A stretch of DNA of 64,000 nt from Moraxellaceae bacterium (lineage in GTDB: Bacteria; Pseudomonadota; Gammaproteobacteria; Pseudomonadales; Moraxellaceae): contig JAUSND010000016.1 in NCBI GenBank assembly GCA_030646295.1, positions 248,001-312,000 of the forward strand. The letters are read 5' to 3'. Position 1 is the first letter of the stretch; every line of letters begins with the position of its first letter. Both the position numbers and the translations under genes were made by a program. Shown one piece after another: positions 25,817 to 36,895 of this stretch. The notes below the pieces were generated by a model, which searched no databases, had not been told where the DNA came from, and saw only the letters and a program-made list of their open reading frames with translations.

Positions 25817-27124
25817 ATGCAAGTTTCCGTTGAGACTACCTCCACCCTTGAACGCCGCATGACCATCACTGTGCCCGCGGCCCGTGTGGACAGCGCAGTC
25901 AACGACCGCATCAACCAGACCGCCCGTACTGTACGTATGGACGGTTTCCGTCCTGGCAAGGTGCCGCTCGCTGTGGTCAAGAAGCGTTTCGGTGCCAGCA
26001 TCCGTCAGGAAGCACTGGGCGACATCATCCGTGACTGCTTCTACGAAGCCGTTACTACCCAGAAGCTCAGCCCCGCAGGCACACCTACCATCGAGTCCAT
26101 CAAGGACGAAGGCAATGCCGATGTGGCGTTTGTCGCCAGCTTTGAAGTGTTTCCGGAAGTGACTATTGGTAGCCTGGCCGGTATCAAGGTCGAGCGTCCT
26201 GTCGCCGAAGTGACTGATGCCGATGCCGAAAAGATGATCGATACCTTGCGCCGCCAGCGTGCCACGTGGGAAGCCTCGACGGATGCCGCAAAAGACGGTG
26301 ACCGTCTGGATGTTGACTTTGAAGGCTCCGTGGATGGCGAAGTGTTCGAGGGCGGTACCTCAAAGAATTTCGCCATTGTGCTGGGCTCCAAGCGCATGAT
26401 CCCCGGTTTCGAGGATGGACTGGTTGGTGCCAGGGCTGGTGAGGAGCGTACGCTCAACGTGACCTTCCCTGAGGACTATCAGGCCGAAGCCCTCAAGGGC
26501 AAGGCTGCCGTATTCAAGGTCAAGGTCAACACCGTGCAGACGCCGGTTCTGCCCGAGCTGAATGAAGAGTTTATCAAGGCCTTTGGTGTCAGCGAAGGTG
26601 GTATCGAGAAGTTCCGTGCCGATGTTCGCAAGAACATGGAGCGTGAGCTCAAGCAGGCCATCAAGAACAACATCAAGAGCCAGGTGCTTGAAGGTCTGGT
26701 GACCTCGCAGAGTGTTGATGTGCCCAAGGCCATGATTACCAACGAGATTCAGCGTCTGCGTGAAAACATGATGCGTCAGTTCGGTGGCAATGCAAAGAAC
26801 ATCAATCCGTCGATGCTGCCAGACGAGCTCTTTGCCGAACAGGCCAAGCGTGCCGCTGCACTGGGTCTGCTGGTGGGTGAAGTCATCAAGTCTGCCGAAC
26901 TCAAGGTGGATGCCCAGCGCGTAAAGGCGCTGATTGAAGAAATAGCCGAAAGCTATGAAAGCCCGGCTGATGTGCTCAACTGGTACTATGGCAACAAGGA
27001 ACAGCTGCAGCAGGTTGAGTCCGTAGTGCTGGAAGACCAGGTGGTTGATCACATCCTGGCCCAGGCCCAAGTCTCCGACAAGGCTTCGGCCTACGAAGAC
27101 GTATTGCGCCCCCAGCAGGGCTGA
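25817..27124 (+). CDS. tig: Trigger factor
   Basis: Ribosome-bound chaperone and prolyl isomerase of 435 residues. The ribosome-binding signature GFRPGKVP is seen in [19 protein letters not shown]. The FKBP-type PPIase domain ([19 protein letters not shown] to [17 protein letters not shown]) and the long helical C-terminal domain follow. [14 protein letters not shown] is the family start, preceded by GAGGACGCC. It heads the tig-clpP-clpX-lon quality-control block shared across gammaproteobacteria. Confidence 0.97.
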   Translation: MQVSVETTSTLERRMTITVPAARVDSAVNDRINQTARTVRMDGFRPGKVPLAVVKKRFGASIRQEALGDIIRDCFYEAVTTQKLSPAGTPTIESIKDEGNADVAFVASFEVFPEVTIGSLAGIKVERPVAEVTDADAEKMIDTLRRQRATWEASTDAAKDGDRLDVDFEGSVDGEVFEGGTSKNFAIVLGSKRMIPGFEDGLVGARAGEERTLNVTFPEDYQAEALKGKAAVFKVKVNTVQTPVLPELNEEFIKAFGVSEGGIEKFRADVRKNMERELKQAIKNNIKSQVLEGLVTSQSVDVPKAMITNEIQRLRENMMRQFGGNAKNINPSMLPDELFAEQAKRAAALGLLVGEVIKSAELKVDAQRVKALIEEIAESYESPADVLNWYYGNKEQLQQVESVVLEDQVVDHILAQAQVSDKASAYEDVLRPQQG

Positions 27125-27133
27125 TCCTGTCCC

Positions 27134-27161
27134 TTTCCCGGCGGCTTCGGCCGTCGGGAAA
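27134..27161 (+). other. UUCG-capped hairpin between tig and clpP
   Basis: TTTCCCGGCGGC-TTCG-GCCGTCGGGAAA forms a 12-bp stem with one wobble pair and a stable UUCG tetraloop. No T-run follows, so it is more likely an mRNA-stability, processing or partial Rho-type site than a full intrinsic terminator. Confidence 0.65.
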
Positions 27162-27282
27162 CACATGTGGCCTTGACCACAGCCTCTCTCTCTCCGACAC
27201 TCCCGGTAGTTACACGAACGTCCTCGACTATCCTGCGGGATGTCAGGATTATTTACCGGACAGCCGTCTTCAAGGAACCAGC

Positions 27283-27915
27283 ATGACCTACGTCATTCCT
27301 CCCCATGCAGGGATCGTACAGCCTCAGAGTCTCGGCCTTGTGCCGATGGTGGTTGAGCAGTCTGCTCGCGGTGAGCGTGCTTTTGACATCTACTCGCGCC
27401 TGCTCAAGGAGCGTGTGATTTTCATCGTCGGTCCGATCGAGGATCAGATGGCCAACCTGATTGTTGCCCAGCTGCTTTTCCTTGAGTCCGAAAATCCGGA
27501 CAAGGACATTCATCTTTACATCAACTCGCCGGGTGGTTCGGTGACGGCTGGCATGTCGATCTACGACACCATGCAGTTCATCAAGCCGGATGTGTCCACC
27601 ACCTGTATCGGTCAGGCCGCATCAATGGGCGCTTTCCTGCTGGCAGCCGGTCAGAAGGGCAAGCGTTTTTGCCTGCCCAATTCGCGCGTGATGATTCATC
27701 AGCCGCTTGGTGGCTTTCAGGGGCAGGCATCGGATATTGCCATCCATGCCCAGGAAATCCTGAAAATCAAGGGACGCCTCAATGATCTGCTGGCCTACCA
27801 CACGGGTCAGCCGCTGGAGCGTCTTGAGAAAGACACGGATCGTGACAACTTTATGAGTGCTGTTGATGCACAGGCCTATGGCCTCATTGATACGGTACTG
27901 GAGAAGCGCCCCTGA
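27283..27915 (+). CDS. clpP: ATP-dependent Clp protease proteolytic subunit
   Basis: Tetradecameric serine protease subunit of 210 residues. The catalytic Ser is in [14 protein letters not shown], the His in [16 protein letters not shown], and the Asp in the [10 protein letters not shown] segment. A short N-terminal propeptide ([15 protein letters not shown]) is typical. It pairs with ClpX, whose gene begins 29 bases after its stop. The 158 bases upstream hold the UUCG hairpin and probably a promoter that I could not define. Confidence 0.97.
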   Translation: MTYVIPPHAGIVQPQSLGLVPMVVEQSARGERAFDIYSRLLKERVIFIVGPIEDQMANLIVAQLLFLESENPDKDIHLYINSPGGSVTAGMSIYDTMQFIKPDVSTTCIGQAASMGAFLLAAGQKGKRFCLPNSRVMIHQPLGGFQGQASDIAIHAQEILKIKGRLNDLLAYHTGQPLERLEKDTDRDNFMSAVDAQAYGLIDTVLEKRP

Positions 27916-27944
27916 GGTGCTCTCGCATTTGACGAGGTAATGAT

Positions 27945-29240
27945 ATGACCGATGAGCGCAAGAGCGACGGCAAGCCGCTGTTCTGCTCCTTTTGCAGCAA
28001 GACCCAGCATGAGGTGACAAAACTCATTGCAGGGCCTTCTTCGGTATATATCTGCAATGAATGTGTCGATCTTTGCAACGACATCATTCGTGAGGAAGTG
28101 CCGGCCGAAGGCCAGGAAAAGGGTGGTGACCGTCTGCCATCGCCCCATGAAATCAAGCACACGCTTGATGAGTACGTGATTGGCCAGGAAAAGGCCAAGA
28201 AAGTGCTCGCGGTGGCCGTGTATAACCACTACAAGCGCCTGCGCGCAGGCATGAAGCGTACTGCTGGCGTCAAGAGCAGCCCCGAGGTCGAGCTGTCCAA
28301 GAGCAACATCCTGCTGATCGGGCCAACCGGCTCGGGCAAGACGCTGCTCGCCGAAACACTGGCCCGTCTGCTTAACGTTCCGTTCACCATTGCCGATGCC
28401 ACCACACTGACCGAAGCCGGTTACGTGGGCGAGGACGTGGAAAACATCATCCAGAAATTGCTGCAGAAGTGCGACTACGATGTGGAGAAGGCCCAGAACG
28501 GCATCGTCTACATCGATGAAATCGACAAGATTTCACGCAAGTCGGACAACCCGTCCATTACCCGTGATGTGTCGGGTGAGGGCGTGCAGCAGGCGTTGCT
28601 CAAACTGATTGAAGGGACTGTTGCTTCGGTGCCGCCACAAGGCGGCCGCAAGCACCCGCAGCAGGAGTTCCTGCAGGTGGATACGTCCAATATCCTGTTC
28701 ATCTGTGGTGGTGCTTTTGCGGGTCTGGACAAGATCATCCGCAATCGCTCGGAGCAGGGCGGCATCGGTTTCAATGCCACAGTGAAGAGCAAGGATGAGT
28801 CCAAGAGCCTTGGCCAGGTGTTCAAGGAGGTTGAACCCGAGGATCTGATCAAGTTTGGTCTGATTCCCGAGTTCATTGGTCGTTTGCCCGTGATTGCGAC
28901 CCTCGAGGAGTTGAGCGAGGAAGCCCTCATGGAAATCCTGACCGAGCCCAAGAACGCGCTGACCAAGCAATACCAGAAGCTGTTCACCATGGAAGGCGTC
29001 GATCTGGAGTTTCGTCCCGAGGCATTGCGTGCCGTTGCCCGCCGTGCCATGGAGCGCAAAACCGGAGCGCGTGGCCTGCGTTCCATTCTGGAAGGCGTTC
29101 TGCTCGGCACCATGTACGATCTTCCCTCGCAGGAAGGCGTGTCCAGGGTGGTGGTGGACGAGAAGACCATTGTGGGTGATGCAGAGCCTCTGCTGATTTA
29201 CGAAAACGCAGAGCCAACCCCCAAGGCGATGCCGGAATAA
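27945..29240 (+). CDS. clpX: ATP-dependent Clp protease ATPase subunit ClpX
   Basis: AAA+ unfoldase of 431 residues. The N-terminal C4 zinc domain ([20 protein letters not shown]) dimerises and binds adaptors. Walker A is GPTGSGKT and Walker [10 protein letters not shown]. The pore loop region (AGYVGEDVE) and the RKH loop ([11 protein letters not shown]) are present, and the IGF loop for ClpP docking is seen in [10 protein letters not shown]. An AGG-type ribosome site precedes the ATG. It is cotranscribed with clpP and ends at a terminator. Confidence 0.98.
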   Translation: MTDERKSDGKPLFCSFCSKTQHEVTKLIAGPSSVYICNECVDLCNDIIREEVPAEGQEKGGDRLPSPHEIKHTLDEYVIGQEKAKKVLAVAVYNHYKRLRAGMKRTAGVKSSPEVELSKSNILLIGPTGSGKTLLAETLARLLNVPFTIADATTLTEAGYVGEDVENIIQKLLQKCDYDVEKAQNGIVYIDEIDKISRKSDNPSITRDVSGEGVQQALLKLIEGTVASVPPQGGRKHPQQEFLQVDTSNILFICGGAFAGLDKIIRNRSEQGGIGFNATVKSKDESKSLGQVFKEVEPEDLIKFGLIPEFIGRLPVIATLEELSEEALMEILTEPKNALTKQYQKLFTMEGVDLEFRPEALRAVARRAMERKTGARGLRSILEGVLLGTMYDLPSQEGVSRVVVDEKTIVGDAEPLLIYENAEPTPKAMPE

Positions 29241-29278
29241 GCGTTTCGCCGGTTTGGCGAGAAAATGAGCAAATGATG

Positions 29279-29305
29279 AAAAAAGGGCCTTTTTGGCCCT
29301 TTTTT
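29279..29305 (+). terminator. Terminator after clpX
   Basis: AAAAAAGGGCC-TTTTT-GGCCCTTTTTT, perfect stem and T-run 38 bases after the clpX stop. Confidence 0.9.
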
Positions 29306-29441
29306 CATGCAAAAACACACGTTTTTACGCATGTACCCTTGTAATTGACTGATGCATCCCTCAAACAAGAGCTAGATTAACAAGTGGGTCTGCCTTGTCT
29401 CTGGCAGCTGTCGGCCCCGTCTGATGAGAGGATGACTTCAC

Positions 29442-31850
29442 ATGAATCAAGAAAACCAGCTTCTGGACTTGCCCCTGCTTCCCCTGCGCGATGTGGTGAT
29501 TTATCCGCACATGGTGATCCCGCTTTTTGTCGGGCGCGAGAAGTCCATTCAGGCGCTTGAAACAGCCATGGCTGCCAGCAAGCAGATTTTCCTCGTGTCC
29601 CAGAAAGACGCCGCCGACGATGATCCCCAGCAGGCCAGTCTTTATGACATAGGCACGGTCTCGACCATTCTGCAGTTGCTCAAGTTGCCTGATGGCACGG
29701 TCAAGGTGCTGGTCGAGGGCAGTTTCCGTGCCTCGATGGACAGCGTGACGGATACGGGCCATTACCTGATGGCGACCGTGCAGGAAATTGCGCCGATGCA
29801 CCTGCGTGATAACGAAGCCGAAGCGCTTTCACGCTCGTTGCTGGGCCAGTTTGACCAGTACGTGAAACTGTCGCGCAAGGTTGCCCCCGAGGTGCTGACA
29901 TCGGTGTCGTCCATCGAGGAGCCATCACGTCTGGCGGACACGATTGCAACCCACCTTTCACTCAAGGTCGAGGAAAAGCAGCAGCTGCTTGAGCAGAACG
30001 ATATCCATGCCAGGATCGAGCAGCTCATGACCTTCATGGAGTCGGAAATCGATCTCCTCAAGGTTGAGAAGCGTATCCGTGGCCGCGTTAAAAAACAGAT
30101 GGAAAAAAGCCAGCGCGAGTACTACCTGAATGAGCAGATGAAAGCCATTCAGAAAGAGCTTGGCGACATGGGCGGCGAGGGCGAGAACGAGCTGGCTGAA
30201 ATCGAAACGCGTATCAGCAAGGCTGGCATGCCGGCGGAAGCCAAGAAAAAGGTTGAGGCCGAGCTCAAGAAGCTCAAGATGATGTCACCCATGTCGGCCG
30301 AGGCTACGGTCGTGCGTGGCTATATCGACTGGATGCTGGGGGTTCCCTGGAAGAAACGCAGCAAGGTGCGCATTGATCTCAAGCGCGCCCGCAGCATTCT
30401 GGATGCCGACCATTATGGTCTTGAGGAGGTCAAGGAACGCATCCTTGAGTATCTGGCAGTCCAGTCCCGTGTGAAAAAGCTGCAGGGCCCGATCCTGTGC
30501 CTGGTTGGCCCTCCAGGCGTGGGCAAGACCTCGCTTGGCCAGAGTGTGGCCAAGGCGACCAATCGCGAGTTCGTTCGTATGGCCCTGGGTGGTGTGCGTG
30601 ACGAGGCCGAGATTCGTGGCCATCGTCGTACCTACATCGGCTCCATGCCCGGCAAGCTGATCCAGAAGCTGTCCAAGGTGGGCGTGAAGAACCCGCTGTT
30701 CCTGCTTGATGAAATCGACAAGATGGGCGTTGACATGCGTGGCGATCCCGCTTCAGCCTTGCTGGAAGTGCTGGATCCCGAGCAGAACAGCACGTTCAAC
30801 GATCACTATCTGGAAGTGGACTATGACCTGTCCGAGGTCATGTTCATCTGCACGGCCAACTCCATGAATATCCCGGCGCCGCTGATGGATCGCATGGAGG
30901 TCATCCGTCTGCCTGGCTATACCGAAGCCGAAAAGATCAACATTGCCCACCAGTATCTGGTGCCACGCCAGATAGAGGGCGCCGGTCTCAAGGAAGGTGA
31001 AGTTGCCATCACTGACGAGGCCATACGTGATCTGGTGCGTTATTACACCCGCGAGGCGGGGGTGCGTAATCTTGAACGCGAGATTGCCAAGGTCTGCCGC
31101 AAGGTGGTGAAGGTCGCCGTCATGGGCGGTGGCAAGACCAAGGTAGTGGTGACCCCTGAGCTCCTGGAGGAGTATTCCGGTGTCCGCAAGTTCAATTACG
31201 GCAAGGCCGAGGAAAAAGATCAGGTTGGGCAGGTGACGGGACTGGCCTGGACACAGGTTGGTGGCGAGCTGCTGACGATCGAGGCGGTCGCTGTTCCTGG
31301 CAAGGGACGTCACACCAAGACCGGTTCGCTGGGTGATGTGATGCAGGAATCCATTGCGGCAGCACTGACCGTTGTGCGTTCCCGTTCGCGCATGTTGGGC
31401 ATTCCGGTCGATTTTCACGAAAATAATGATATTCATATTCACATTCCCGAGGGGGCTACCCCAAAGGATGGTCCGAGTGCCGGTATTGGCATGTGTACGG
31501 CAATTGTGTCTGTTCTGACGGGCATTCCGGTTCGTGCTGACGTGGCCATGACGGGGGAAATCACCCTGCGTGGTCAGGTCTTGCCGATTGGCGGGCTCAA
31601 GGAAAAGTTGCTGGCCGCCCATCGTGGTGGCATCAAGACCGTCATCATCCCGGAGGAAAATGTCCGTGATCTCAAGGAGATACCGGACAATATCAAACAG
31701 GACCTCAACATCCGCAGTGTGAAGTGGATTGATGAGGTACTGGCAATTGCCCTGACGCGCATGCCTCAGCCATTACCGGAAACCCCGGTGGCTGAAGTGG
31801 TTGCAAAAAAGGACGATGCAGAAAGCGAGGATCGACCCAGCCGCCATTAA
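29442..31850 (+). CDS. lon: ATP-dependent protease La
   Basis: Homohexameric AAA+ serine protease of 802 residues. It has the N-terminal LON substrate domain ([23 protein letters not shown]), Walker [10 protein letters not shown] near residue 350, sensor and arginine-finger elements, and the P domain with catalytic Ser in [12 protein letters not shown] and Lys in [12 protein letters not shown]. It degrades misfolded and regulatory proteins. A good ribosome site (GAGAGGATG) precedes the start. The family is usually heat-inducible, but no convincing heat-shock promoter was found in the 136-base leader. The gene stands between clpX and hupB as in P. aeruginosa. Confidence 0.98.
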   Translation: MNQENQLLDLPLLPLRDVVIYPHMVIPLFVGREKSIQALETAMAASKQIFLVSQKDAADDDPQQASLYDIGTVSTILQLLKLPDGTVKVLVEGSFRASMDSVTDTGHYLMATVQEIAPMHLRDNEAEALSRSLLGQFDQYVKLSRKVAPEVLTSVSSIEEPSRLADTIATHLSLKVEEKQQLLEQNDIHARIEQLMTFMESEIDLLKVEKRIRGRVKKQMEKSQREYYLNEQMKAIQKELGDMGGEGENELAEIETRISKAGMPAEAKKKVEAELKKLKMMSPMSAEATVVRGYIDWMLGVPWKKRSKVRIDLKRARSILDADHYGLEEVKERILEYLAVQSRVKKLQGPILCLVGPPGVGKTSLGQSVAKATNREFVRMALGGVRDEAEIRGHRRTYIGSMPGKLIQKLSKVGVKNPLFLLDEIDKMGVDMRGDPASALLEVLDPEQNSTFNDHYLEVDYDLSEVMFICTANSMNIPAPLMDRMEVIRLPGYTEAEKINIAHQYLVPRQIEGAGLKEGEVAITDEAIRDLVRYYTREAGVRNLEREIAKVCRKVVKVAVMGGGKTKVVVTPELLEEYSGVRKFNYGKAEEKDQVGQVTGLAWTQVGGELLTIEAVAVPGKGRHTKTGSLGDVMQESIAAALTVVRSRSRMLGIPVDFHENNDIHIHIPEGATPKDGPSAGIGMCTAIVSVLTGIPVRADVAMTGEITLRGQVLPIGGLKEKLLAAHRGGIKTVIIPEENVRDLKEIPDNIKQDLNIRSVKWIDEVLAIALTRMPQPLPETPVAEVVAKKDDAESEDRPSRH

Positions 31851-31928
31851 GTGGCCGGGCTTGTCCGTAAAACGGAAACCGTTCACAAAAATGGCCTGAA
31901 AAGCAGGCGTATCAACCGATGCGTCGGC

Positions 31929-31957
31929 TTGACCCCCCGTGGGGCGGTTGTTATAAA
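31929..31957 (+). promoter_or_regulatory. Promoter of hupB
   Basis: TTGACC and TATAAA separated by exactly 17 bases, about 90 bases before the hupB start codon, in the lon-hupB gap. One of the best sigma-70 matches in the window. Confidence 0.7.
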
Positions 31958-32046
31958 TGCTCCCTCATTTTGCGGCCTGCTATTTCTTCGCCGTGCTTTG
32001 ATAGAGCTTCTCTACGATAAATGGATCCGATAACAAGGGGATTGAC

Positions 32047-32319
32047 GTGAACAAATCCGAACTCATTGATGCCATCGCTGCCAGCGCCGATATCACCAAG
32101 GCTGATGCTGGTCGTGCGCTGGACGCCACCGTTGAGGCAATTACCAACGCCCTCAAGTCTGGTGATCAGGTCACCCTGGTCGGCTTCGGTACCTTCCTGG
32201 TGAAGGATCGTGCTGAACGTACCGGTCGCAACCCGCAGACTGGCAAGGAAATCAAGATTGCTGCTTCCAAGGTCCCCGGCTTCAAGGCTGGCAAGGGTCT
32301 GAAGGACGCAGTCAACTGA
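32047..32319 (+). CDS. hupB: DNA-binding protein HU-beta
   Basis: A 90-residue HU subunit beginning [26 protein letters not shown], with the beta-ribbon arm core [25 protein letters not shown] including the intercalating proline (RNPQTG). It binds bent or nicked DNA as a dimer and compacts the nucleoid. The start codon is GTG, preceded by AAGGGG. It follows lon in the conserved lon-hupB-ppiD order and has its own promoter and terminator. Confidence 0.98.
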   Translation: MNKSELIDAIAASADITKADAGRALDATVEAITNALKSGDQVTLVGFGTFLVKDRAERTGRNPQTGKEIKIAASKVPGFKAGKGLKDAVN

Positions 32320-32373
32320 TTGCCGGGTGCATTCAGTTAGGCAGTCAGATGGCTGTAATGCACCAGAAGTACC

Positions 32374-32402
32374 AGCGCGCCCTTGCGGGCGCGCTTTTTT
32401 TT
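32374..32402 (+). terminator. Terminator after hupB
   Basis: AGCGCGCCC-TTGC-GGGCGCGCT followed by eight T; 55 bases after hupB. Confidence 0.92.
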
Positions 32403-32432
32403 GTAGTGTTTCATGCTTCATGAGGAATCCAG

Positions 32433-34334
32433 ATGGAAGGCTTTCGTAACCTGGTAAAGGGATGGTTGGGCAAGGTATTGCTCGTTCTTCTGATCATTCC
32501 TTTTGCCATTGTCGGTGTGGAGTCCTATTTCTCCAGCGGTGGCCGTGTTGTGGTTGCCGAGGTGAATGGTGAAAAGATCCATCAGCCGGAGCTGGATCAG
32601 CAGGTTGATCGTCAGCGTCAGCAGATGATGGCCCGGATTGCCGAAAATGGTGGTAATCCGTCAGACATCGATGTGCCAAAGCTGCGCAAGCAGGTGCTCG
32701 ATGGCATGGTCAGTCGACTGTTGCTGACACAGGCATCCAAAAAGTCCGGGTATCTCGTGTCGGATGAAACAGTGTTCAAGCTGATTCGTGAAGTTCCTGC
32801 ATTTCAGGAGAATGGCACATTCAGCCAGTCCCGCTATGAGCAAATGCTGCGCCAGATTGGTGAGGACCCGGCGTCCTATCCGGTCAAGGCCAAGCAGGAG
32901 CTTGCTTATTCAATGATGATCGCCGGTCTGGGTCAGAGCGCTCTGGTCACTCGTGCCGAGCTGCAGCGACTGGCATCCCTGGAAGCACAGAAACGCGATA
33001 TTCATTATGCAATTGTTCCGGCGGCCCGCTTTCTGGCTCAGGTCAGTGTCTCGGATGCAGACATAAAGAAATATTACGACTCCAACGGCAAGCGCTTTAC
33101 CACGGAAGAAGCCGTGGCAATTGACTACATCACGTTAAAGCGTGATGACTTTCTTGCACAGGCCACTGTCACCGAGCAGGACCTGCAGTCGCGCTATGAA
33201 GAAAAGGTCAAGGAAGTTGCTTCAAACGAGCAGCGACAGGCTCAGCACATCCTGATCACGATAGATGACAAGACCAAAGAAGCGGATGCCCTGAAGAAAA
33301 TACAGGATGTCGAGAAGCGCGCTCGTGCCGGTGAAGACTTTGGCAAACTGGCCAAGGAGTTTTCGCAGGACACGGGGTCTGTTGCCAATGGCGGCGATCT
33401 TGGCTTTGCCGGTCGTGGACTGTTTGATCCTGCATTCGAGCAGTCCCTGTTTGGCCTCAAGCAGGGCGATATTTCTGCGCCAGTCAGGTCCCAGTACGGT
33501 TTTCATCTGATCAAGCTGAACAAGATACAGGCAGCGGAGAAGCCGGCTTTTGCAGCTTTGCGTGCCCAGCTTGAGCAGGAAGCCAGACTGGCAAAGGCGG
33601 ATGAGCTCTTTGCCGAACAGGTTGAAAAGCTTGATGCAGCCGTTTATGAGTCCGCTGACCTGAAGGACCCTGCCACTACCTTCAATCGTCCGCTGTCGAG
33701 CACTGGCCTGTTTGTTCGTGCTGGTGGAGAAGGCATTGCCGCACAACGCAAGATCGTGGATAACGCGTTTTCTGACGACTTGCTGAAGGATGGCAAGAAC
33801 TCCCAGGCGATTACGCTGGGCGATGGCTCCTCAGTCTGGATCCGTGTGCGCGAGCATCAGCCGGCGAAGTTGCGTCCGCTGTCTGAAATCAGTGCGGTGA
33901 TCCAGAACGAGCTGACCATTGAAAAGGCTCGCGAAAAATCAAAGCTGGTTGCCGATGAAATTGCCAAGGCATTGTCCGCAGGCACCTCTTTGGCTGAGGC
34001 AGCTGCAAAGCACCAGATATCCTGGGCAGACCTGATTGATGCTGATCGTCGTGTTCAGGTACCTACGCCGGATATTCTCAGGGTGGCGTTCCGTCTTTCC
34101 CGTCCTGCTGCAGGCAAGGTGTCTGCGGACAGCTTCCCGTTTGGCATGGGTTATGGTCTGGTCGTCGTCAGCAAGGTTACCGAGGGTTCTGCAGAAATGA
34201 GCCCGATGCTTAACCAGATGCGCACGATGCTGGCCGAGAATCGCAGCGAGCAGGAGTTTAAGGACTTTGTCCGCTTCCTGCGCGAGGACGGTAAGGTGAA
34301 GATCAGCCAGAAAGATGAGGCTGCTGCCGAGTAA
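32433..34334 (+). CDS. ppiD: Periplasmic folding chaperone / PPIase PpiD
   Basis: A 633-residue inner-membrane-anchored chaperone at the Sec exit. There is one N-terminal transmembrane helix (VLLVLLIIPFAIVGVESYF), a SurA-like N domain (VDRQRQQMMARIAENGGNP), a parvulin domain around residues 265-365 (QAQHILITIDD, SQDTGSVANGGDLGFAGRG, PVRSQYGFHLIKL), then a C-terminal helical region. Whether the parvulin domain is catalytic cannot be told; the E. coli one is inactive. It lies downstream of hupB as in many gammaproteobacteria. Confidence 0.95.
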   Translation: MEGFRNLVKGWLGKVLLVLLIIPFAIVGVESYFSSGGRVVVAEVNGEKIHQPELDQQVDRQRQQMMARIAENGGNPSDIDVPKLRKQVLDGMVSRLLLTQASKKSGYLVSDETVFKLIREVPAFQENGTFSQSRYEQMLRQIGEDPASYPVKAKQELAYSMMIAGLGQSALVTRAELQRLASLEAQKRDIHYAIVPAARFLAQVSVSDADIKKYYDSNGKRFTTEEAVAIDYITLKRDDFLAQATVTEQDLQSRYEEKVKEVASNEQRQAQHILITIDDKTKEADALKKIQDVEKRARAGEDFGKLAKEFSQDTGSVANGGDLGFAGRGLFDPAFEQSLFGLKQGDISAPVRSQYGFHLIKLNKIQAAEKPAFAALRAQLEQEARLAKADELFAEQVEKLDAAVYESADLKDPATTFNRPLSSTGLFVRAGGEGIAAQRKIVDNAFSDDLLKDGKNSQAITLGDGSSVWIRVREHQPAKLRPLSEISAVIQNELTIEKAREKSKLVADEIAKALSAGTSLAEAAAKHQISWADLIDADRRVQVPTPDILRVAFRLSRPAAGKVSADSFPFGMGYGLVVVSKVTEGSAEMSPMLNQMRTMLAENRSEQEFKDFVRFLREDGKVKISQKDEAAAE

Positions 34335-34352
34335 GCGGTTTGCGCAATAAAT

Positions 34353-34381
34353 AAAAAGGCCCGCAATTTGCGGGCCTTTTT
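34353..34381. terminator. Bidirectional terminator between ppiD and fabI
   Basis: AAAAAGGCCCGCAA and TTGCGGGCCTTTTT dyad between two convergent genes. Confidence 0.9.
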
Positions 34382-34410
34382 ATTGAGTGGCGATATTGAG
34401 ATGGCTTGTC

Positions 34411-35202
34411 TCAGATATTGTCCAGTGCAGGCATTGCCACTGTGTTAAAGCCGCCATCCACGTAAAGGATCTCACCGCTGATGCCGGACGCGAGGTCTGA
34501 GCACATGAACGCAGCGGCATTACCCACTTCTTCAATCGTGACATTCCTGCGGATTGGTGTGGCTGATTCGTTGTAGCTCAGCATCTTGCGGAAGTCTTTG
34601 ATGCCACTGGCGGCCAACGTACGAATCGGGCCTGCTGAAATGCCGTTGACGCGGATGCCTATAGGACCAAGGCTGGAGGCCAGGTAACGTACATTGGCCT
34701 CAAGAGAGGCTTTGGCAAGACCCATAACATTGTAGTTGGGTACAACACGTTCAGAGCCCTGATAGGTGAGGGTGAGCAGTGAACCATTACGGCCTTCCAT
34801 CATCGGCTTTCCGGCCTTGGCCAGTGCACCAAAACTGAACGAGCTGATGTCATGGGCAATACGGAAGCCTTCCCGCGTGGTGACATCGACGTAGTTGCCT
34901 TCCAGTTCGTGACCCGGTGCATAGCCGACGGAGTGCACAATCACGTCCAGGCCATCCCAACTCTTGCCCAGCCCGGCAAATACAGCGTCAATTTCCGCAT
35001 CAGAGGCCACATCACACGGAAAGGTGAGGGTGGAGCCAAAATTTTTGGCAAATTCTTCGACACGAGCCTTGAGCTTTTCGTTCTGGTAGGTGAAGGCCAG
35101 TTCAGCACCCTCGCGGTGCATGGCCTGGGCAATGCCATGAGCGATCGACAGTTTGCTGGCAAGTCCCACAATGAGGACGCGCTTGCCGGTCATGAATCCC
35201 AT
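34411..35202 (-). CDS. fabI: Enoyl-[acyl-carrier-protein] reductase (NADH)
   Basis: Short-chain-dehydrogenase-fold enzyme of 263 residues that performs the last reduction in fatty acid elongation. It begins [21 protein letters not shown], the FabI cofactor-binding N-terminus. The catalytic Tyr-x6-Lys arrangement is in the [16 protein letters not shown] segment, with the second conserved Tyr in LTYQGSERV. The substrate-binding loop is seen in [15 protein letters not shown]. It is the family targeted by triclosan; nothing suggests a resistant variant. It follows the ABC transporter gene on the same strand but at about 100 bases, so probably has its own promoter. Confidence 0.97.
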   Translation of the reverse strand: MGFMTGKRVLIVGLASKLSIAHGIAQAMHREGAELAFTYQNEKLKARVEEFAKNFGSTLTFPCDVASDAEIDAVFAGLGKSWDGLDVIVHSVGYAPGHELEGNYVDVTTREGFRIAHDISSFSFGALAKAGKPMMEGRNGSLLTLTYQGSERVVPNYNVMGLAKASLEANVRYLASSLGPIGIRVNGISAGPIRTLAASGIKDFRKMLSYNESATPIRRNVTIEEVGNAAAFMCSDLASGISGEILYVDGGFNTVAMPALDNI

Positions 35203-35304
35203 TTTCCTGCTCCCTTAGATTTCAGTCAGACCCGAAGGTCACCAGTATAGGAATCCCGTGTGACAGCTGCGACGGAAACCACACGGGCTTTGCAACGGTT
35301 TGTA

Positions 35305-36894
35305 TCAGTCATTGACGAATGCGGCGGCCAGCAATGCCCGGGTGTATTCGTGCTCGGGTGTCGAAAACAGCGCATGCGCATCGCGACACTCGAGCATGCG
35401 GCCATTGCGCAGCACCATGACACGGTGGGCGAGGGCCTTTACTACCTTCAGGTCATGGCTGATGAACAGGCAGGCAAAGCCGAACTCTTCCTGTAGCTGG
35501 CGCAGCAGCTCAACAATCTGTTTTTGCACCGTGCGGTCCAGGGCCGAGGTCGGTTCGTCCAGCACGATGAGTCGGGGTCTTAATACCAGTGCACGGGCAA
35601 TGGCAATGCGTTGGCGTTGCCCACCAGAGAACTCATGGGGATAACGGTGGCGAGTATCCGGATCAAGCTGTACGGCCTTCAGAGCCGCGATGACGGCCGC
35701 TTCACGCTCGGTGCCGGGCACGCCATGCACCTCAAGGCCTTCTCCCACGATGTCGAGAATGCTCATGCGTGGGCTCAAGCTGCCATAGGGGTCCTGAAAG
35801 ACAATCTGTAACTGGCGGCGGAGGGGTCGCATTTCCTTTTGCCTCAGTGCGATCAGCTCCTGCCCGAGAAATACGGCTGTGCCTGTCGCAGGCAGCAGGC
35901 GCAGGATGGCCAGGGCCAGTGTGGTTTTACCTGAGCCGGACTCGCCGACAATGCCGAGGGTTTCACGTTCACGCAGTGTAAAACTGATGTCATCAACTGC
36001 CTTGATGTGGTCAGTGATCCTTGCCAGAAAGCCTGCGCGGCGGGGGAACCAGACCTTGAGGTTGCTGACATTCAGCAGGGTTTCCGCAGTGGAGGGGACG
36101 GGCACTGGCAGCCCATCAGGTTCGGCAGACAGGAGCAACTGCGAGTATGGATGCTCAGGTTTGCTGAACAGGTTCTCTGTGGGCGCCATCTCGACGATCT
36201 CACCCTGCTGCATCACTGCCACTCGTTGAGCAAAGCGTCGTACCAGTGTCAGGTCATGCGAAATCAGCAATATCGCCAGCCCCAGCGTTTTCTGAAGCTC
36301 CCGTAGCAGCATCAGAATCTGCTCTTGCAGGGTCACATCAAGCGCTGTGGTGGGCTCATCAGCAATCAGCAGCTCGGGATTGTTGGCCAGAGCCATGGCG
36401 ATCATGACACGCTGGCGCTGCCCTCCGGAAAGTTCATGCGGGTAAGACGCCAGCCGTTTTTCAGGCTCGGGAATGCCGACCAGCCCCAGTAGCTCAAGTG
36501 TTCTGGCACGGGCCGCGCTTTCGGAAAGCCCCTGATGCAAAAACAGGGTTTCATTGATCTGCTTTTCAACAGTATGCAGCGGGTTCAGCGATGTCATCGG
36601 CTCCTGGAAAATCATGCTGACACGATGGCCGCGCAATTCCCGCAAGTGTGTATCACTGGCCCGGGTGATGTTCTCGCCCTTGAAATAAATCTCACCGCTA
36701 ATCTGTGCCTGTGGTGGCAGCAGCCGCATGATGGAGTGCGCGGTAAGCGATTTTCCGGAGCCTGACTCGCCGACCAGGGCCAGCATTTCACCTTTGTTGA
36801 TGTGCAGGCTGGCATTCCTGACCGGTGTGGTTTCAGCACCATCACGGATGAACCTGATGGCCAGTTGCCTGATTTCTAGCACGGGCTCAGTCAT
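35305..36894 (-). CDS. yejF: ABC transporter ATP-binding protein, YejF-type (two nucleotide-binding domains)
   Basis: A 529-residue fused double ATPase for an oligopeptide-type importer. The first domain has Walker A GESGSGKS and signature LSGGQRQRV; the second has GESGSGKT and FSGGQRQRI; each has a Walker B ending in DEPT. A short proline-rich joint lies between them ([15 protein letters not shown]). The start at [15 protein letters not shown] is next to the yejE stop codon, so translation is likely coupled; the 16 extra track codons overlap yejE. With yejA, yejB and yejE it makes a complete importer. Confidence 0.93.
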   Translation of the reverse strand: MTEPVLEIRQLAIRFIRDGAETTPVRNASLHINKGEMLALVGESGSGKSLTAHSIMRLLPPQAQISGEIYFKGENITRASDTHLRELRGHRVSMIFQEPMTSLNPLHTVEKQINETLFLHQGLSESAARARTLELLGLVGIPEPEKRLASYPHELSGGQRQRVMIAMALANNPELLIADEPTTALDVTLQEQILMLLRELQKTLGLAILLISHDLTLVRRFAQRVAVMQQGEIVEMAPTENLFSKPEHPYSQLLLSAEPDGLPVPVPSTAETLLNVSNLKVWFPRRAGFLARITDHIKAVDDISFTLRERETLGIVGESGSGKTTLALAILRLLPATGTAVFLGQELIALRQKEMRPLRRQLQIVFQDPYGSLSPRMSILDIVGEGLEVHGVPGTEREAAVIAALKAVQLDPDTRHRYPHEFSGGQRQRIAIARALVLRPRLIVLDEPTSALDRTVQKQIVELLRQLQEEFGFACLFISHDLKVVKALAHRVMVLRNGRMLECRDAHALFSTPEHEYTRALLAAAFVND

Positions 36895-36895
36895 G

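Noticed and set aside
29350-29390. Heat-shock (sigma-32) promoter before lon
   Set aside because: CTTGTA with a following CCCTCAAA at about 14 bases resembles CTTGAA...CCCCATNT only weakly; I do not claim it.
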